Notes: generated by a model not told the origin, from the letters alone. 64,000 nt of DNA from Taibaiella koreensis (GCF_003545715.1 NZ_QVNU01000006.1:1-64000); one strand, 5' to 3'. Shown: positions 52,716 through 61,974, numbered from the stretch's first letter. Program-made: numbers and translations.

Positions 52716-54986
52716 TCAGAAACGGAAACTCCAGGATACCGAGGGCAATACCGGCAGCAGGCTATAGCCGGAAATATAAACCCTGTTGTCGCTATAGCCA
52801 TCTACACTGTAATTAAAGAGGTTCTTCCGGTTATAGACATTGTACACGCTCAAAGTCCAGGTCCGGACGCGGCCATTTGCCTTTTCCTTGATAAAATGAA
52901 TGGCCAGGTCCAACCGGTGGTTAGCCTGGATACGGATGTTATTCCTACCCGGCAGGTACTGGATCATGTCTGGCGCCAATACCGTACCAAACTTCGATAA
53001 GCTTTCGTATTGCTGTGTCGGAATCGTGTATGGCGAAGCGCTCTGGTAAATAAAGGCGGCAGACAATTCAATTCCCGGCCGCCAGCGAAAAACACCTACC
53101 AGGTTAAGGGTGTGGCGGCGATCGTACTTATAGGGAAAAGTTTGTCCGCCGTTGACACCTGGTATCTGCCGGCTGGACCAGGCCAGGGTATAACTCATCC
53201 AGCCGGTAACACGACCGGTAGTCTTTTGCAGGAAAAGCTCGGCGCCATAAGCACGGCCCTTGCCCGCAGCTACCTTCTGCTCCCAATTGTCGTCGGGGTC
53301 GGTGGCCAGGTAGCTCGCTCCGTCTTTGTATTCCAGCACCTGGTCCATGGCTTTATAATACACCTCGGCGGTCAACGCAAGCTGATGCTGCCAGAGGCTT
53401 CCGCTTAAACCCAGGGCTACCTGCCGGGCCTGTTGCGGAGCAATGTTCCGGGTTGCAGGAACCCATAGATCCGTTGGCAACGCGATAGAATTGGCGGAAA
53501 GCAAATGCAGGTATTGTGTCATGTCAGCGTATGAAGCCTTGATACTCCAGTCGCTTGTCAACAAGTAGCGCAGGCTTAGCCTCGGCTGCAAAGACGCATA
53601 GTGCTTTCCCTGGACAAAAAAGGCGCTGGCATGTAAGCCCAGATTAGCCTTCAGATGCTCACCCAGAGACAGCTCATCTTCTGCGTACAGATCCGCTTCC
53701 GAAGCCGGGATATCCGAGTCGATATCAACGGCCCGTACAGGGCCGCTTTCCGTGGTTTCCCGCATATAGCTGGTACCCGGCCGGAACAGATGCTGCGTGT
53801 ACATGAGCCCCAGCCGCAATTCTTGCCGGGCAGAAAGCTGGTAGTGCACATCGGTCCGGGCGGTATAGTCCCGGATACCGGAACGCAGATCGAGATCGTA
53901 CCCCGACAATTTATCTTTAAAGATGTCTTCCTGGCTGCTGCCCAGTTGCAGCTGGTACTGTACGGCAGACAAAGCGACCGACCAATGCAGGTTTTGTGAG
54001 AAGGTGTGTTGCCAACGTAGTACGGCAAAGGCATTGCGCCACTGCAGGCTATTGTCGGCAGCCGAGCTGCCATCGCCGGAAGAGCGCTCGTCGAGCGTCT
54101 TTAAGCGGAAATGATCGCCGCCATAATAAGCGCTCAGGCTCAGCTGGTCTTTTGCAGAAAGGTGATGTTCCAGCTTCAGATTGAAATCGTAAAAATACAG
54201 GGACACTTTTTTTACAGAGGGTTCGATGATGCGGATGACCGGCGCCCCATACAGATCGTGATAGGTACGGCGCCCGCTGAACAGGAAAGTCGTCTTATTC
54301 TTTTTGAGTGGGCCTTCAAGGGTCAATGAGGACGACAGCAGGCCCAGGGAAATGTTCCCCCCGATACGCCCGGTATCACCGGTCTTTAAGCTTATATCGA
54401 CCACTGAGGAGATACGGCCGCCAAAACGCGCCGGGAAAGCGCCTTTGTACAAGGTAACACCATCGATGGCCGCCGCATTGAATGAAGAGAAGATGCCCAG
54501 CAGGTGGGAAGGATTGTACAAAGGCGCCCCGTCAAGCAGAATAAGGTTCTGATCGGGCGTGCCACCCCTCACCAGCAAGGCGCTGGTACCTTCGGCGCCC
54601 TGCTGCACGCCCGGCAGGGTTTGTAAGGCTTTCAGCACATCGGGCTCACCGAAAAACCGGGGCAAGGCGGCAATTTGCGCGGCGCTCAGTGTGATCCGGC
54701 TCATGGGTGCTGTTACAGGATCTTCCCGGTTGCCGGTGATCTGCACCCCATGCAGCTCATGAATAGGTTGGTCATTTCCGCTGCTGTCTGCTATCTCTTC
54801 CGGCCGGTGAAGTGATACGGCAGCCGTGGCACTGTCCCGGGACTGTTGACCCGTACCGGCATTCCCGCTACGGACAGGCGCTTGCGCGTGGACAGGCGCC
54901 GCACAGCCCAGGCAAAACCATATCCAGCCGATAGTAAAAAACAAACCATAATATTGCATCATATGCCGACAGACCTTAAGGTCCAT
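52716..54986 (-). CDS. TonB-dependent receptor without STN or regulatory domain
   Basis: A 756-residue outer-membrane receptor. I start at ATG 54986; ATG 54962 and 54959 are possible and lie closer to the hydrophobic signal segment (YYGLFFTIGWIWFCLGC). The plug domain is at about 105-215 (GEPDVLKALQTLPGVQQGAEGTSALLVRGGTPDQNLILLDGAPLYNPSHL), followed by a barrel ending YSLLPVLPSVSWSFRF. The N-terminal STN and carboxypeptidase-like domains usual for receptors paired with FecR are missing. They appear instead in the separate protein encoded just upstream (55040-56920). The DUF4249 gene follows by 11 bp. Function: uptake of an unidentified ligand, with signalling shared between two proteins. Confidence 0.88.
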   Translation of the reverse strand: MDLKVCRHMMQYYGLFFTIGWIWFCLGCAAPVHAQAPVRSGNAGTGQQSRDSATAAVSLHRPEEIADSSGNDQPIHELHGVQITGNREDPVTAPMSRITLSAAQIAALPRFFGEPDVLKALQTLPGVQQGAEGTSALLVRGGTPDQNLILLDGAPLYNPSHLLGIFSSFNAAAIDGVTLYKGAFPARFGGRISSVVDISLKTGDTGRIGGNISLGLLSSSLTLEGPLKKNKTTFLFSGRRTYHDLYGAPVIRIIEPSVKKVSLYFYDFNLKLEHHLSAKDQLSLSAYYGGDHFRLKTLDERSSGDGSSAADNSLQWRNAFAVLRWQHTFSQNLHWSVALSAVQYQLQLGSSQEDIFKDKLSGYDLDLRSGIRDYTARTDVHYQLSARQELRLGLMYTQHLFRPGTSYMRETTESGPVRAVDIDSDIPASEADLYAEDELSLGEHLKANLGLHASAFFVQGKHYASLQPRLSLRYLLTSDWSIKASYADMTQYLHLLSANSIALPTDLWVPATRNIAPQQARQVALGLSGSLWQHQLALTAEVYYKAMDQVLEYKDGASYLATDPDDNWEQKVAAGKGRAYGAELFLQKTTGRVTGWMSYTLAWSSRQIPGVNGGQTFPYKYDRRHTLNLVGVFRWRPGIELSAAFIYQSASPYTIPTQQYESLSKFGTVLAPDMIQYLPGRNNIRIQANHRLDLAIHFIKEKANGRVRTWTLSVYNVYNRKNLFNYSVDGYSDNRVYISGYSLLPVLPSVSWSFRF

Positions 54987-55039
54987 TCTGACGCGGCACT
55001 TAAGCGTTACCCTACCTTTCTTTGAAAAAATGCCGGAAA

Positions 55040-56920
55040 TTACCGGGCAGGAGTGGTTGCAGGTTTGTGGCTCCAGGAGATGCCGTAAGCAAGGCAAGCG
55101 CCCAGGTGGATCTCCTGTACACCAAAAAAGTCGCAACGCATACTGAAGTCCAGCTTATCGCCAAGGTTGATGCCTATGGAGGGCGCCAGGTTTACCACCA
55201 TTCGCTTCTGCTCGATGATTTGGCCTCCCGATAAAAAAGCGCCTCCTGCTTCGACAGCTACATACAGCAATCGTTCCTGGAATACTTTCAATCCTGCCGT
55301 AAGCGGTACGATCTTCATAGGGTATCCGTCGACCCAAACGTAGCCCGATGAAAGGGTAAAAGCGATGTCATCGAAGAGGTATTTTTCAGCCCTGACCAAC
55401 AGCCGGTAGGAGCTATTCTGAAAGCCCATAAGAGCACTAAGCCCGACACCGCCTCCGAAAGCCAGCGTCCAGCCGGCACGATAACGCGACCGGGGATTGT
55501 CGTAACGATACCTGGGATCAAATGTAAGCCCCAGCTCCCAACCCGGCCAGGTCCTGGTCGCATTTTGATGGTCGCCGGGATGCAGATAAGGTAGGTTCAG
55601 CAGGTTCTTAAAGCCCTCCTGTGAAGGCCCGTACCGGTTCTTATACCAATTGAGCACAGGGCCTGCGCTAATGCTGAAATAGCGGGACAGCCGCCATTCG
55701 GGCAGCAGCTTCAGTTGCGCCAGCCGGTTCTCGAAGCCTACTCCGCCATCTACCAGATGATAGCTTACCTGAGTCGCCAGCCGTAGCCGCCGGCTTAGGA
55801 TAAAGTCGTGACCCAGGCCAAGCCCTACTGTGATCAGCAAATTGTTGCCGGAAATATTATAGCCCAGCATCCAGATATTGTACAGGTTGGCATTCCCGGT
55901 TTTCAACGCAATATTGGCATTGTTGATATTGTTGCTGTAGAAAGAAAAACGGCGGTATCCATTGCTCCCCTTAACTACATTAAGCAAGCCCAGCGACCAA
56001 CCCGTAGTGCTGTCGGCAATATTGATCACGCCCACCTGCAAGCCCCGGTTGATACGGGCGTAGTTGAAGCAACCGACCTGCCCTCCCATCATATGGCCTT
56101 CCGTCTTATTGATCACGCCTGCAAACTGCAGTCCCTTTAGGGTGTCCTTCACTTCATTGTGGATAGTAGTAAATTGAATGCCGCGATACGAGCGCGCGGC
56201 ATAATTCAATACCAGCGATAGCTGCAAGGGCTGCACCTCGCCCGTATTGATATGCAGGAGCCCGCCCATCTTGACACCAGATGTATTGAGGTCGGTCATA
56301 TGCCTCAAGGCGCCTTGCCTGCCGCGGCCAGCGGGATCATCTTCAATAGCCACCTCAGGCAGGTAAATGACTTCCTGCACCATGGCGATATCAGGCATAG
56401 CGGATTGACCGCCGGCGGGTATCTGTTGTGTTGTATAGCCGACTTTGGAAAAACTGATGCGATGATCGCTGCCTGTTGCCGGCAGACTGATCCGGTACCT
56501 GCCCCTTTCATCGGAAACAACCATTTCTACCGGTCCTTTGACCGTAACCGCGGCCAGTGGTGTACCATCGGCAGCATCCTTTATTCTTCCCGAAACAATG
56601 ACCCGTGGCGAAGGCTTCAATACGATATAGCCCTGCTCCTCGCTATAAGTATACGCTTGATCAAGCAGGTCGTCCAGGATTGCCTGCACAGTCTTGTCCC
56701 GGTACCGGAGACTTACCATTTTATCCGGCAAAACACCGGTCTCAAACGCAAAATGACAACCACAGCTACGTCCCAATGCATCCAGGGCCGTGGATAGTTG
56801 TTGCTCGGGTAGCTGCAGGGACACGATCTTCCCGAGGCATTGCGCCTGCGTATCTACTGCACACAGCAACAGCAGTCCTATCCCTATTTTCAGAAGTATA
56901 CGAGCCCGCATCAGGGGCAC
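55040..56920 (-). CDS. STN plus carboxypeptidase-like regulatory domain fused to a LA_2272-type barrel
   Basis: A 626-residue exported protein. Signal peptide 1-26. STN domain about 30-100 (LPEQQLSTALDALGRSCGCHFAFETGVLPDKMVSLRYRDKTV). Carboxypeptidase-like regulatory domain about 108-190 (VSGRIKDAADGTPLAAVTVKG). From about 200 there is a beta-barrel with alternating 'GLQxGVINIAD / GLLNVV' repeats of the LA_2272 surface-repeat type (IQFTTIHNEVKDTLKGLQFAGVINKTEG ... VGCFNYARINRGLQVGVINIADSTTGWSLGLLNVV). In typical ECF/FecR systems the STN domain is at the start of the TonB receptor. Here it is on a barrel with no plug, directly between FecR and the receptor gene. It may be a stand-alone signal transducer. 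The stop lies 53 bp before the receptor start. Confidence 0.85.
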   Translation of the reverse strand: MPLMRARILLKIGIGLLLLCAVDTQAQCLGKIVSLQLPEQQLSTALDALGRSCGCHFAFETGVLPDKMVSLRYRDKTVQAILDDLLDQAYTYSEEQGYIVLKPSPRVIVSGRIKDAADGTPLAAVTVKGPVEMVVSDERGRYRISLPATGSDHRISFSKVGYTTQQIPAGGQSAMPDIAMVQEVIYLPEVAIEDDPAGRGRQGALRHMTDLNTSGVKMGGLLHINTGEVQPLQLSLVLNYAARSYRGIQFTTIHNEVKDTLKGLQFAGVINKTEGHMMGGQVGCFNYARINRGLQVGVINIADSTTGWSLGLLNVVKGSNGYRRFSFYSNNINNANIALKTGNANLYNIWMLGYNISGNNLLITVGLGLGHDFILSRRLRLATQVSYHLVDGGVGFENRLAQLKLLPEWRLSRYFSISAGPVLNWYKNRYGPSQEGFKNLLNLPYLHPGDHQNATRTWPGWELGLTFDPRYRYDNPRSRYRAGWTLAFGGGVGLSALMGFQNSSYRLLVRAEKYLFDDIAFTLSSGYVWVDGYPMKIVPLTAGLKVFQERLLYVAVEAGGAFLSGGQIIEQKRMVVNLAPSIGINLGDKLDFSMRCDFFGVQEIHLGACLAYGISWSHKPATTPAR

Positions 56921-56934
56921 AAATGTAAGCGGAT

Positions 56935-57909
56935 TTATTTGAGTATAATCCGCTTACCCTGCGTTTCCACTTGCAAGTCAAAGATATTGCACACCACCGC
57001 CAATATCTCGTCTAAAGAGCGATCCTCAAATGCAGCATCCAGCTTTAATGCCTGCTTTGCAGGGTCGGCGATAACGATCTCGCGATCAAAAGCCTTACCC
57101 AGCACCACAACCAGCTGGTTAAGCGGTGTACCTTTACAGATAAAACGATGCGTGCGGTAATAATTATACAACAGGTCTTCCTGCCGGGTTTTTACAGGAG
57201 GCGCCGTATCGCCCAGCGCCAGGCCCCTCTGCCCCGGACGCAGATCGACGGCATACTGGTCGCGTCGCATTTCTACCTTCCCGGTCTCTACAATAACTTC
57301 AGTACTGTCTTTGCCCTGAGCAACATTGAAGGAAGTACCCAGCACTTTTACCCGGACATTCCCGGCCTTCACCATGAAGGGATGTGCCGCATCGTGTTGC
57401 ACCTTAAAGAAAGCTTCTCCCTCCAGTGTTACCTCCCGCTTGCGCGGGTAGCCGGCCTCATACTGGATCACGGAAAACCTGTTCAGCGTAATCACGGAGC
57501 CATCGGGTAAGGTATCGGTCACTACACGGTTACCGGCGCTCAGTATTACCGGTTTGTCGCCCTTTCGCCATAACAATAGCAGCGGCACGGCAAGAAGGAT
57601 CGCTAAGACGGCAGCCACAGCGGCCAGCTTCAGCGGCCGCAGGCCCGACCGGCGCGGCAAGGGAAGCACATTGTCTTCTGCCAGCCGCTGCTGCAATGCT
57701 TGCCACTCTGCTTCAATATCGACAGAAGGCGCCCGGGACAGGCCCATGCTTTGCCGCTTCAGGAAAGCCAGCTGCGACAGGTAGTGCCTGTTGTCCCACG
57801 ACGCTGCCAGCCATGCCTCTACCTGCGCCCGCTCTTCCGGCGTCGCTTCATCGTAGAGATAGCCGGTCAGCAACTCATCGCTTACCGGGTTATTAGGGTC
57901 CTGTTGCAC
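56935..57909 (-). CDS. FecR-family anti-sigma/signal-transducing protein
   Basis: A 324-residue inner-membrane protein. The N-terminal cytoplasmic domain (about 1-88) binds the sigma factor. A single transmembrane helix at about 93-114 (LKLAAVAAVLAILLAVPLLLLW) is followed by the periplasmic FecR domain (about 120-220; TLPDGSVITLNRFSVIQYE, VTLEGEAFFKVQHD, VKVLGTSFNVA) and a C-terminal DUF4974-type domain (about 240-324, GTPLNQLVVVLGKAFDREIVIAD ... ILAVVCNIFDLQVE) that contacts the STN domain of the outer-membrane partner. Its start overlaps the end of the sigma gene by 17 bp. It passes the ligand signal from the surface to the sigma factor. Confidence 0.95.
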   Translation of the reverse strand: MQQDPNNPVSDELLTGYLYDEATPEERAQVEAWLAASWDNRHYLSQLAFLKRQSMGLSRAPSVDIEAEWQALQQRLAEDNVLPLPRRSGLRPLKLAAVAAVLAILLAVPLLLLWRKGDKPVILSAGNRVVTDTLPDGSVITLNRFSVIQYEAGYPRKREVTLEGEAFFKVQHDAAHPFMVKAGNVRVKVLGTSFNVAQGKDSTEVIVETGKVEMRRDQYAVDLRPGQRGLALGDTAPPVKTRQEDLLYNYYRTHRFICKGTPLNQLVVVLGKAFDREIVIADPAKQALKLDAAFEDRSLDEILAVVCNIFDLQVETQGKRIILK

Positions 57910-58474
57910 AAAAAATAATTTTTAGTCCTGTATAAATGAAGATCAGCAAGGGTAAATAGTCACTCAGTGCTACCCGTAGCTGTTTCAGCGCATGGGTAAT
58001 GTGCTTTTCCACTGTTTTCACGGTAACACCCATACGATCGGCAATCTCGCGGTAACGCAAGCCCTCCGTGCGGCTAAGGTTGAAGGCCTGACGGCATTGC
58101 GGCGGCAGCGCTGCGATACCTGCGGCAAGCCTTTGCTCCAGCTCCGATAATTCTCCTGGCACCCCGGCCATCGTATGCTCCTGCCGCAGCCGGCTATGTA
58201 CTTCGTATTTTCTCCGGTTCTCTTTTTTTCGATACTGATCCATACACTCATTATGTACGGAACGATAGAGGTAGGCCGTAAGGGATTGACCAATCCGCAG
58301 CTCCTCCCGCTTTTTCCACAATTTATAGAATACTTGCTGGACCGCCTCCCTTCCCTCCTCAGGATCGGCTACCAGGCTGCAGGCATAGGCATGCAACGCC
58401 TCAAACTGTGTTTTGAAAGCCTGTTCAAATACTTCAGCCGATAAATGCGTGACCGCGTGGTTCAAATACTCCAT
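57893..58474 (-). CDS. ECF-type RNA polymerase sigma factor
   Basis: A 193-residue sigma-70 of the Bacteroidota FecI-like class. Region 2 is at about 20-90 (QFEALHAYACSLVADPEEGREAVQQVFYKLWKKRE ... AYLYRSVHNECMDQYRKK). Region 4 is at about 120-175 (IAALPPQCRQAFNLSRTEGLRYREIADRMGVTVKTVEKHITHALKQL) with the HTH that reads the promoter. An unusual hydrophobic tail (about 177-190, YLPLLIFIYTGLKIIF) follows region 4. It heads the operon sigma-FecR-STN protein-TonB receptor-DUF4249, so ligand binding at the surface should switch on these or other uptake genes. Confidence 0.94.
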   Translation of the reverse strand: MEYLNHAVTHLSAEVFEQAFKTQFEALHAYACSLVADPEEGREAVQQVFYKLWKKREELRIGQSLTAYLYRSVHNECMDQYRKKENRRKYEVHSRLRQEHTMAGVPGELSELEQRLAAGIAALPPQCRQAFNLSRTEGLRYREIADRMGVTVKTVEKHITHALKQLRVALSDYLPLLIFIYTGLKIIFCATGP

Positions 58475-58619
58475 GTACTGCCGGGAAGGCGCCGTCGGGG
58501 CTGTTTAAGGTAAAGACGTCTCACCGGATCCTTACCCTACCCCGGGGGCATGGCCGCTGCGAAACTAAGCATTCTGATCCTGCCGGGAGTAAATAACACT
58601 TGCACAGCAGGATACATCT

Positions 58620-59156
58620 TTATTTATTCAATCCCTTGCCCAGCAGGAACGTTCCGGTAGAAATCCCCATCAACGTATAGGTGGTAGTGTCAAATTCGGG
58701 ATACTGCATATGCGGCAGGAAGGCACTGACGTAGATCACGACATAGACAAATGTGAAAATGAGCTGCTGTAGCCGAACGAGAGACAGCTGGTTGTTATCG
58801 TCTTTAAGCAGATCGGTCCAGAATCCGCTACTGTTCAGGTGTACGGCCTTCAGCGAAGGCGCAGTGCCCGTCTTCTGCGTGGCAACAATCACTTCTGCCG
58901 TCATGGCTGTGGCGCCTGAGATGCCCAGCAAAACGAGCGACGTATTGTTGATGCCGGGTATGTGATCGGGAGAAAAACCCCAGTAGAGAACGAAGGCCGG
59001 CAGGATGACCAGCGTCCATATCCAGAGCTGGAATTTATGGAAGCTGTAGGGCTTCCCGGGAGCGCTTCCTTCTTTCAGCAGATCGGAGCGCAGACCAATG
59101 AACAGCAAAACAAGGAAGCTGAGCGCGGCCAGGATAATAGCAATAATCTTTTCCAT
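58620..59156 (-). CDS. Unknown small inner-membrane protein
   Basis: A 178-residue protein with four clear transmembrane segments (about 4-24, 45-62, 75-93, 135-150) and possibly a fifth near 160-175. It has no signal peptidase site and no recognised domain. Loop residues are mixed, with a Lys/Pro-rich loop (SAPGKPYSFHKFQ) and a Thr-rich end (FDTTTYTLMGISTGTFLLGKGLNK). No enzyme motif was found. It is a lone minus-strand gene between the ECF operon and a repeat element, and the context gives no function. Confidence 0.75.
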   Translation of the reverse strand: MEKIIAIILAALSFLVLLFIGLRSDLLKEGSAPGKPYSFHKFQLWIWTLVILPAFVLYWGFSPDHIPGINNTSLVLLGISGATAMTAEVIVATQKTGTAPSLKAVHLNSSGFWTDLLKDDNNQLSLVRLQQLIFTFVYVVIYVSAFLPHMQYPEFDTTTYTLMGISTGTFLLGKGLNK

Positions 59157-59479
59157 CGTCAGGTGTGTTTAAAATGGTTTGTTGGCGCCTACAAGTTACG
59201 GATTAAGGGAAGCAACCGCAACCCCCATTTTGGTGCCCCGCTATACTATCCTGTTGCCGGATTTATCGAAACCAAAGAGCGGCTGCCTATATACAGGCAA
59301 CCGCTCTTTCTGATCGTTAACGTGTTATATTATTTTTACTAACTATCCCGACATAGGAAACATTGGTCAAATTCGTCTTGATAACGGCTGCTGAGCCCGT
59401 CGAAGCACCATTTATAGCTGTCCTTTCGACATGCTCAAGGACCGAAGATTACTTTGTTTCCTATATCGGGATAGTCACT
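59157..59479. other. Intergenic region holding the second MITE-like element
   Basis: No gene. It contains the palindromic element at 59343-59474, whose right end is 5 bp from the stop of the minus-strand T9SS gene at 59480, so its hairpin may act as that gene's terminator. A smaller stem GAGCGGCTGCCTATATACAG / AACCGCTC-type pairing at about 59277-59310 may terminate towards the membrane-protein gene. A frame at 59363-59665 is not called because it lies on the element and the opposite strand. Confidence 0.55.
59343..59474. repeat. MITE-like long palindromic element, copy 2
   Basis: A 132-bp element with 19-bp terminal inverted repeats: CTATCCCGACATAGGAAAC (59343-59361) and GTTTCCTATATCGGGATAG (59456-59474), one mismatch. 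The core from ATAACGG through GCTGAG, GTCGAAGCACCAT, CCTTTCGACA and GCTCAAGGACCG matches the copy at 8184-8305. The arm sequence near the tips differs between copies, yet each copy stays self-complementary, which suggests the hairpin is under selection. Confidence 0.75.
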
Positions 59480-61099
59480 TTATTTTTTTACAAACTCCAG
59501 CCGTTGGATACGACCTCCGTCTGCAAGCGTGATATAATAGATACCCGGCACCAGCGCCGCCACGTCCAGCGAAGCAGTACTTCCCGAAACACGGCCTTCG
59601 GCAACCAGGCTGCCGCTGATGTTAACGATCCGGTACGCCGCTTTATCCGCGCCTTCGAGGGTTAAGCCTCCCGCGGTTGGATTGGGATACAGCTTTAAAG
59701 CCGATTCGCCGGTAGCTTCGCCGATACCGGTAGCCCCTGGCTTATAGCCGGTAACGGTTGGCTTCAGCTTGTACCAAACACCGGTGCCGCCATCCCACCA
59801 GGCGGTAAACATGAAATTACCGGAATTGCTGCAGCTGCTGATGGCGATGGGTACTTTGGTTACCGCCATACCAATTGCGGTTGAATTGGCAATGTAATAG
59901 TTAGGAGCAGAAGTGCTGATCATACCGCTAAAGGCATCGATAGCCTGGGTCACATAGCCCAGTTGCGTATTGTACCACCCGATATTATAATTGCGGTTGC
60001 AGACCGCGCCGCCGGGGCGTCCTGCGCCGGCACACACGGCTACGGCATAATTATCTGAGCCTGGCACCATCGCCGCTGTACAATTAAAACCACCACCGAT
60101 CGCAGGATTGATCTCGTAGATCTGGTGCGTGGTACCATCGAAGAAGATGCCACCGATTACCCAGGGAACCATTCCCGAACCGGTAGGATTATAAGCCATG
60201 GCCTCGATACGCGGCAATAGGGCGCCGGTGGTACCGGGAGGGTTAGGAACAGGATTGATAACGGTACCACCTATGGGCGGTGCAATGGGCGATGCCGCGG
60301 CATTCATACGCAACTCTGCCTGGAACAAACCAAGAAAAGCATCGCCATAAACCAGGTAAATATGTTGCAGGTTGGTCACAGGGTCGAAGGATACGGCCAC
60401 ATCTGCGCCGGAGCCACAATGCCCGCCGGAGGTAATAGGCGTTACCGGCGACAATGCGCCAGGGTTGGAGATATCGCCATGAACCTCGTAGATATTGATC
60501 ACAAAGGGCGATACCGTAGGATCGTCAAGCTGTCCGTAGGTGATCACGAACTTGTGCATGGTAGGCAGGCCGGATATAGGGGCCGTAAAATCGGGCAACA
60601 TATCTATGTGCGGGAAATAGCCTCTCTTAGAGGTTAGCACCACCGATTTGAAAGGCTGCAAAGTGATGGAACCGGTATTGGCCCCAAGGATAAAATACGT
60701 GTCGAAGGTAACGAACTGGCTGCTGTTGAGGTATACTACTGACAAAACATATCTGCCATTGGTAGGATCGTGTGCGATTACCACATCGGGAACACATTCA
60801 ACAAAGGAAGGGATATGCAGAGAAGCACTGCCGCCGATATTATTGGTGACTTTGATATCGACACCGGAATTAGGTGGGTAGGGATCCCAGGCTACGGCTT
60901 TGATCTGGTTGCCGCCGGGCAATTCCAGCATGTCTGCATTCAAGGTGTAGATCTGCTGTGTAAAGGACGCATAGCTAAGATCCGTAGTAGTAGGAAATAC
61001 AGGCACCTGAGCCTGGACTTGTGTGCCCATAAGCAAAGTGCCACAGGCCAGGAAGAGCGTTTTAAGCTTTCCTGAAAATTGTTTTGGTTGGTTGTGCAT
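59480..61099 (-). CDS. Secreted T9SS type A protein, propeller-like
   Basis: A 539-residue exported protein. Signal peptide about 1-30 (MHNQPKQFSGKLKTLFLACG ... QVQAQ). The body of about 430 residues has regular beta strands with 'DPTNGRYVLSVVYLNS', 'DPVTNLQHIYLVYGDA', 'YNPTGSGMVPWVIGGIFFDG' and 'GWYNTQLGYVTQAIDAF' spaced like blades of a beta-propeller. No catalytic motif was seen. T9SS type A domain: LKLYPNPTAGGL ... LEFVKK. It is alone on the minus strand and may use the palindromic element at 59343-59474 as a terminator. Confidence 0.86.
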   Translation of the reverse strand: MHNQPKQFSGKLKTLFLACGTLLMGTQVQAQVPVFPTTTDLSYASFTQQIYTLNADMLELPGGNQIKAVAWDPYPPNSGVDIKVTNNIGGSASLHIPSFVECVPDVVIAHDPTNGRYVLSVVYLNSSQFVTFDTYFILGANTGSITLQPFKSVVLTSKRGYFPHIDMLPDFTAPISGLPTMHKFVITYGQLDDPTVSPFVINIYEVHGDISNPGALSPVTPITSGGHCGSGADVAVSFDPVTNLQHIYLVYGDAFLGLFQAELRMNAAASPIAPPIGGTVINPVPNPPGTTGALLPRIEAMAYNPTGSGMVPWVIGGIFFDGTTHQIYEINPAIGGGFNCTAAMVPGSDNYAVAVCAGAGRPGGAVCNRNYNIGWYNTQLGYVTQAIDAFSGMISTSAPNYYIANSTAIGMAVTKVPIAISSCSNSGNFMFTAWWDGGTGVWYKLKPTVTGYKPGATGIGEATGESALKLYPNPTAGGLTLEGADKAAYRIVNISGSLVAEGRVSGSTASLDVAALVPGIYYITLADGGRIQRLEFVKK

Positions 61100-61246
61100 A
61101 GAAGTGGTTTTTCATGCGTGAAAAAATAAATTCAGTATAAACTTAAGGTATAAACCGGCACTTGCTCCCGCCTTACATACATTATTTGCCTCAAACATCC
61201 ATCTTGATTATAGCTATGCTTACTGTCCGTGATCTACTGCTGTTAT

Positions 61247-61272
61247 AAAAAAACAGAGCCGTTATGGCTCTG
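61247..61272 (-). terminator. Terminator of the GNAT gene
   Basis: Perfect stem CAGAGCC / GGCTCTG with a GTTAT loop (61254-61272). The A-run at 61247-61253 becomes a T-tract on the minus strand. It lies about 27 bp past the stop at 61299. Confidence 0.88.
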
Positions 61273-61298
61273 CTTCTTCATGAATATTGATCATTAAA

Positions 61299-61853
61299 TT
61301 ATTCCGGGATACTCCGCCCGGGCTGCCTGTCCTCACGACGGATCTCATAAACAAAGTTAAGCCGCGGAGGCTCGCCATAATAAGCTACCTCTTCTTCTGC
61401 AATCTTAACCGCACCGAGGCGGCCAATAGCCGTTTGAGAACGATAATTGGTAGCGCCGATATGGAAGCGTACCTTATCTGCAAACTGAAAAATATAATCC
61501 AGCATAAGGCGCTTGACCATGGGATTCAGGCCTGTGCCCCAGAAGCGACGGGCATAAAATGTATAGCCAATAAAAATGCTTCTGTCTTCTTCACGGTAAT
61601 CGTAGAAGCGGGTACTGCCCGCGATCGCGCCCGAGCTTTTATCGACGATCTTAAACGCACCTTTGCTCTGTATGGCGCCGTCAAAGAAGGAACGAAAAAC
61701 CGCTTTTTGCCAACGGTCCTTATTAGGATGCTGCTCCCATATTTTCTCATCAGCCGCCACCGCATATAGATCTTCAAAATCTGTTTCCCACAAGGGCACT
61801 AGCAATACGCTTTCATTTTCCAATACCGGTTGTATAGAGAAGTCCATTCGCAT
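61299..61853 (-). CDS. GNAT-family N-acetyltransferase
   Basis: A 184-residue acetyltransferase of the RimJ/RimL-like group. The start is LENESVLLVPLWETDFEDLYAVA, with strands KIVDKSSGAIAGSTRFYD and SIFIGYTFYARRFWGTGLNPMVKRLMLDYIFQ. The last holds the acetyl-CoA-binding 'R/Q-x-x-G-x-G/A' motif as RRFWGTGLN. The conserved end is NYRSQTAIGRLGAVKIAEEEV. Such enzymes acetylate protein N-termini or small molecules; the target is unknown. I start at ATG 61853; ATG 61847 is the alternative. It has its own terminator at 61247-61272 and is not linked to neighbours. Confidence 0.9.
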   Translation of the reverse strand: MRMDFSIQPVLENESVLLVPLWETDFEDLYAVAADEKIWEQHPNKDRWQKAVFRSFFDGAIQSKGAFKIVDKSSGAIAGSTRFYDYREEDRSIFIGYTFYARRFWGTGLNPMVKRLMLDYIFQFADKVRFHIGATNYRSQTAIGRLGAVKIAEEEVAYYGEPPRLNFVYEIRREDRQPGRSIPE

Positions 61854-61974
61854 ATAAATTTAAGAGCACAAAGGTAGGGTTCCAATTGCGTAACCCTTGA
61901 ATGATAAGGATTGCGTAACCCTTAATTGCCATTCTTTAACATTATTCCTCTTGGCTGGCATGTACAAGTTTATC

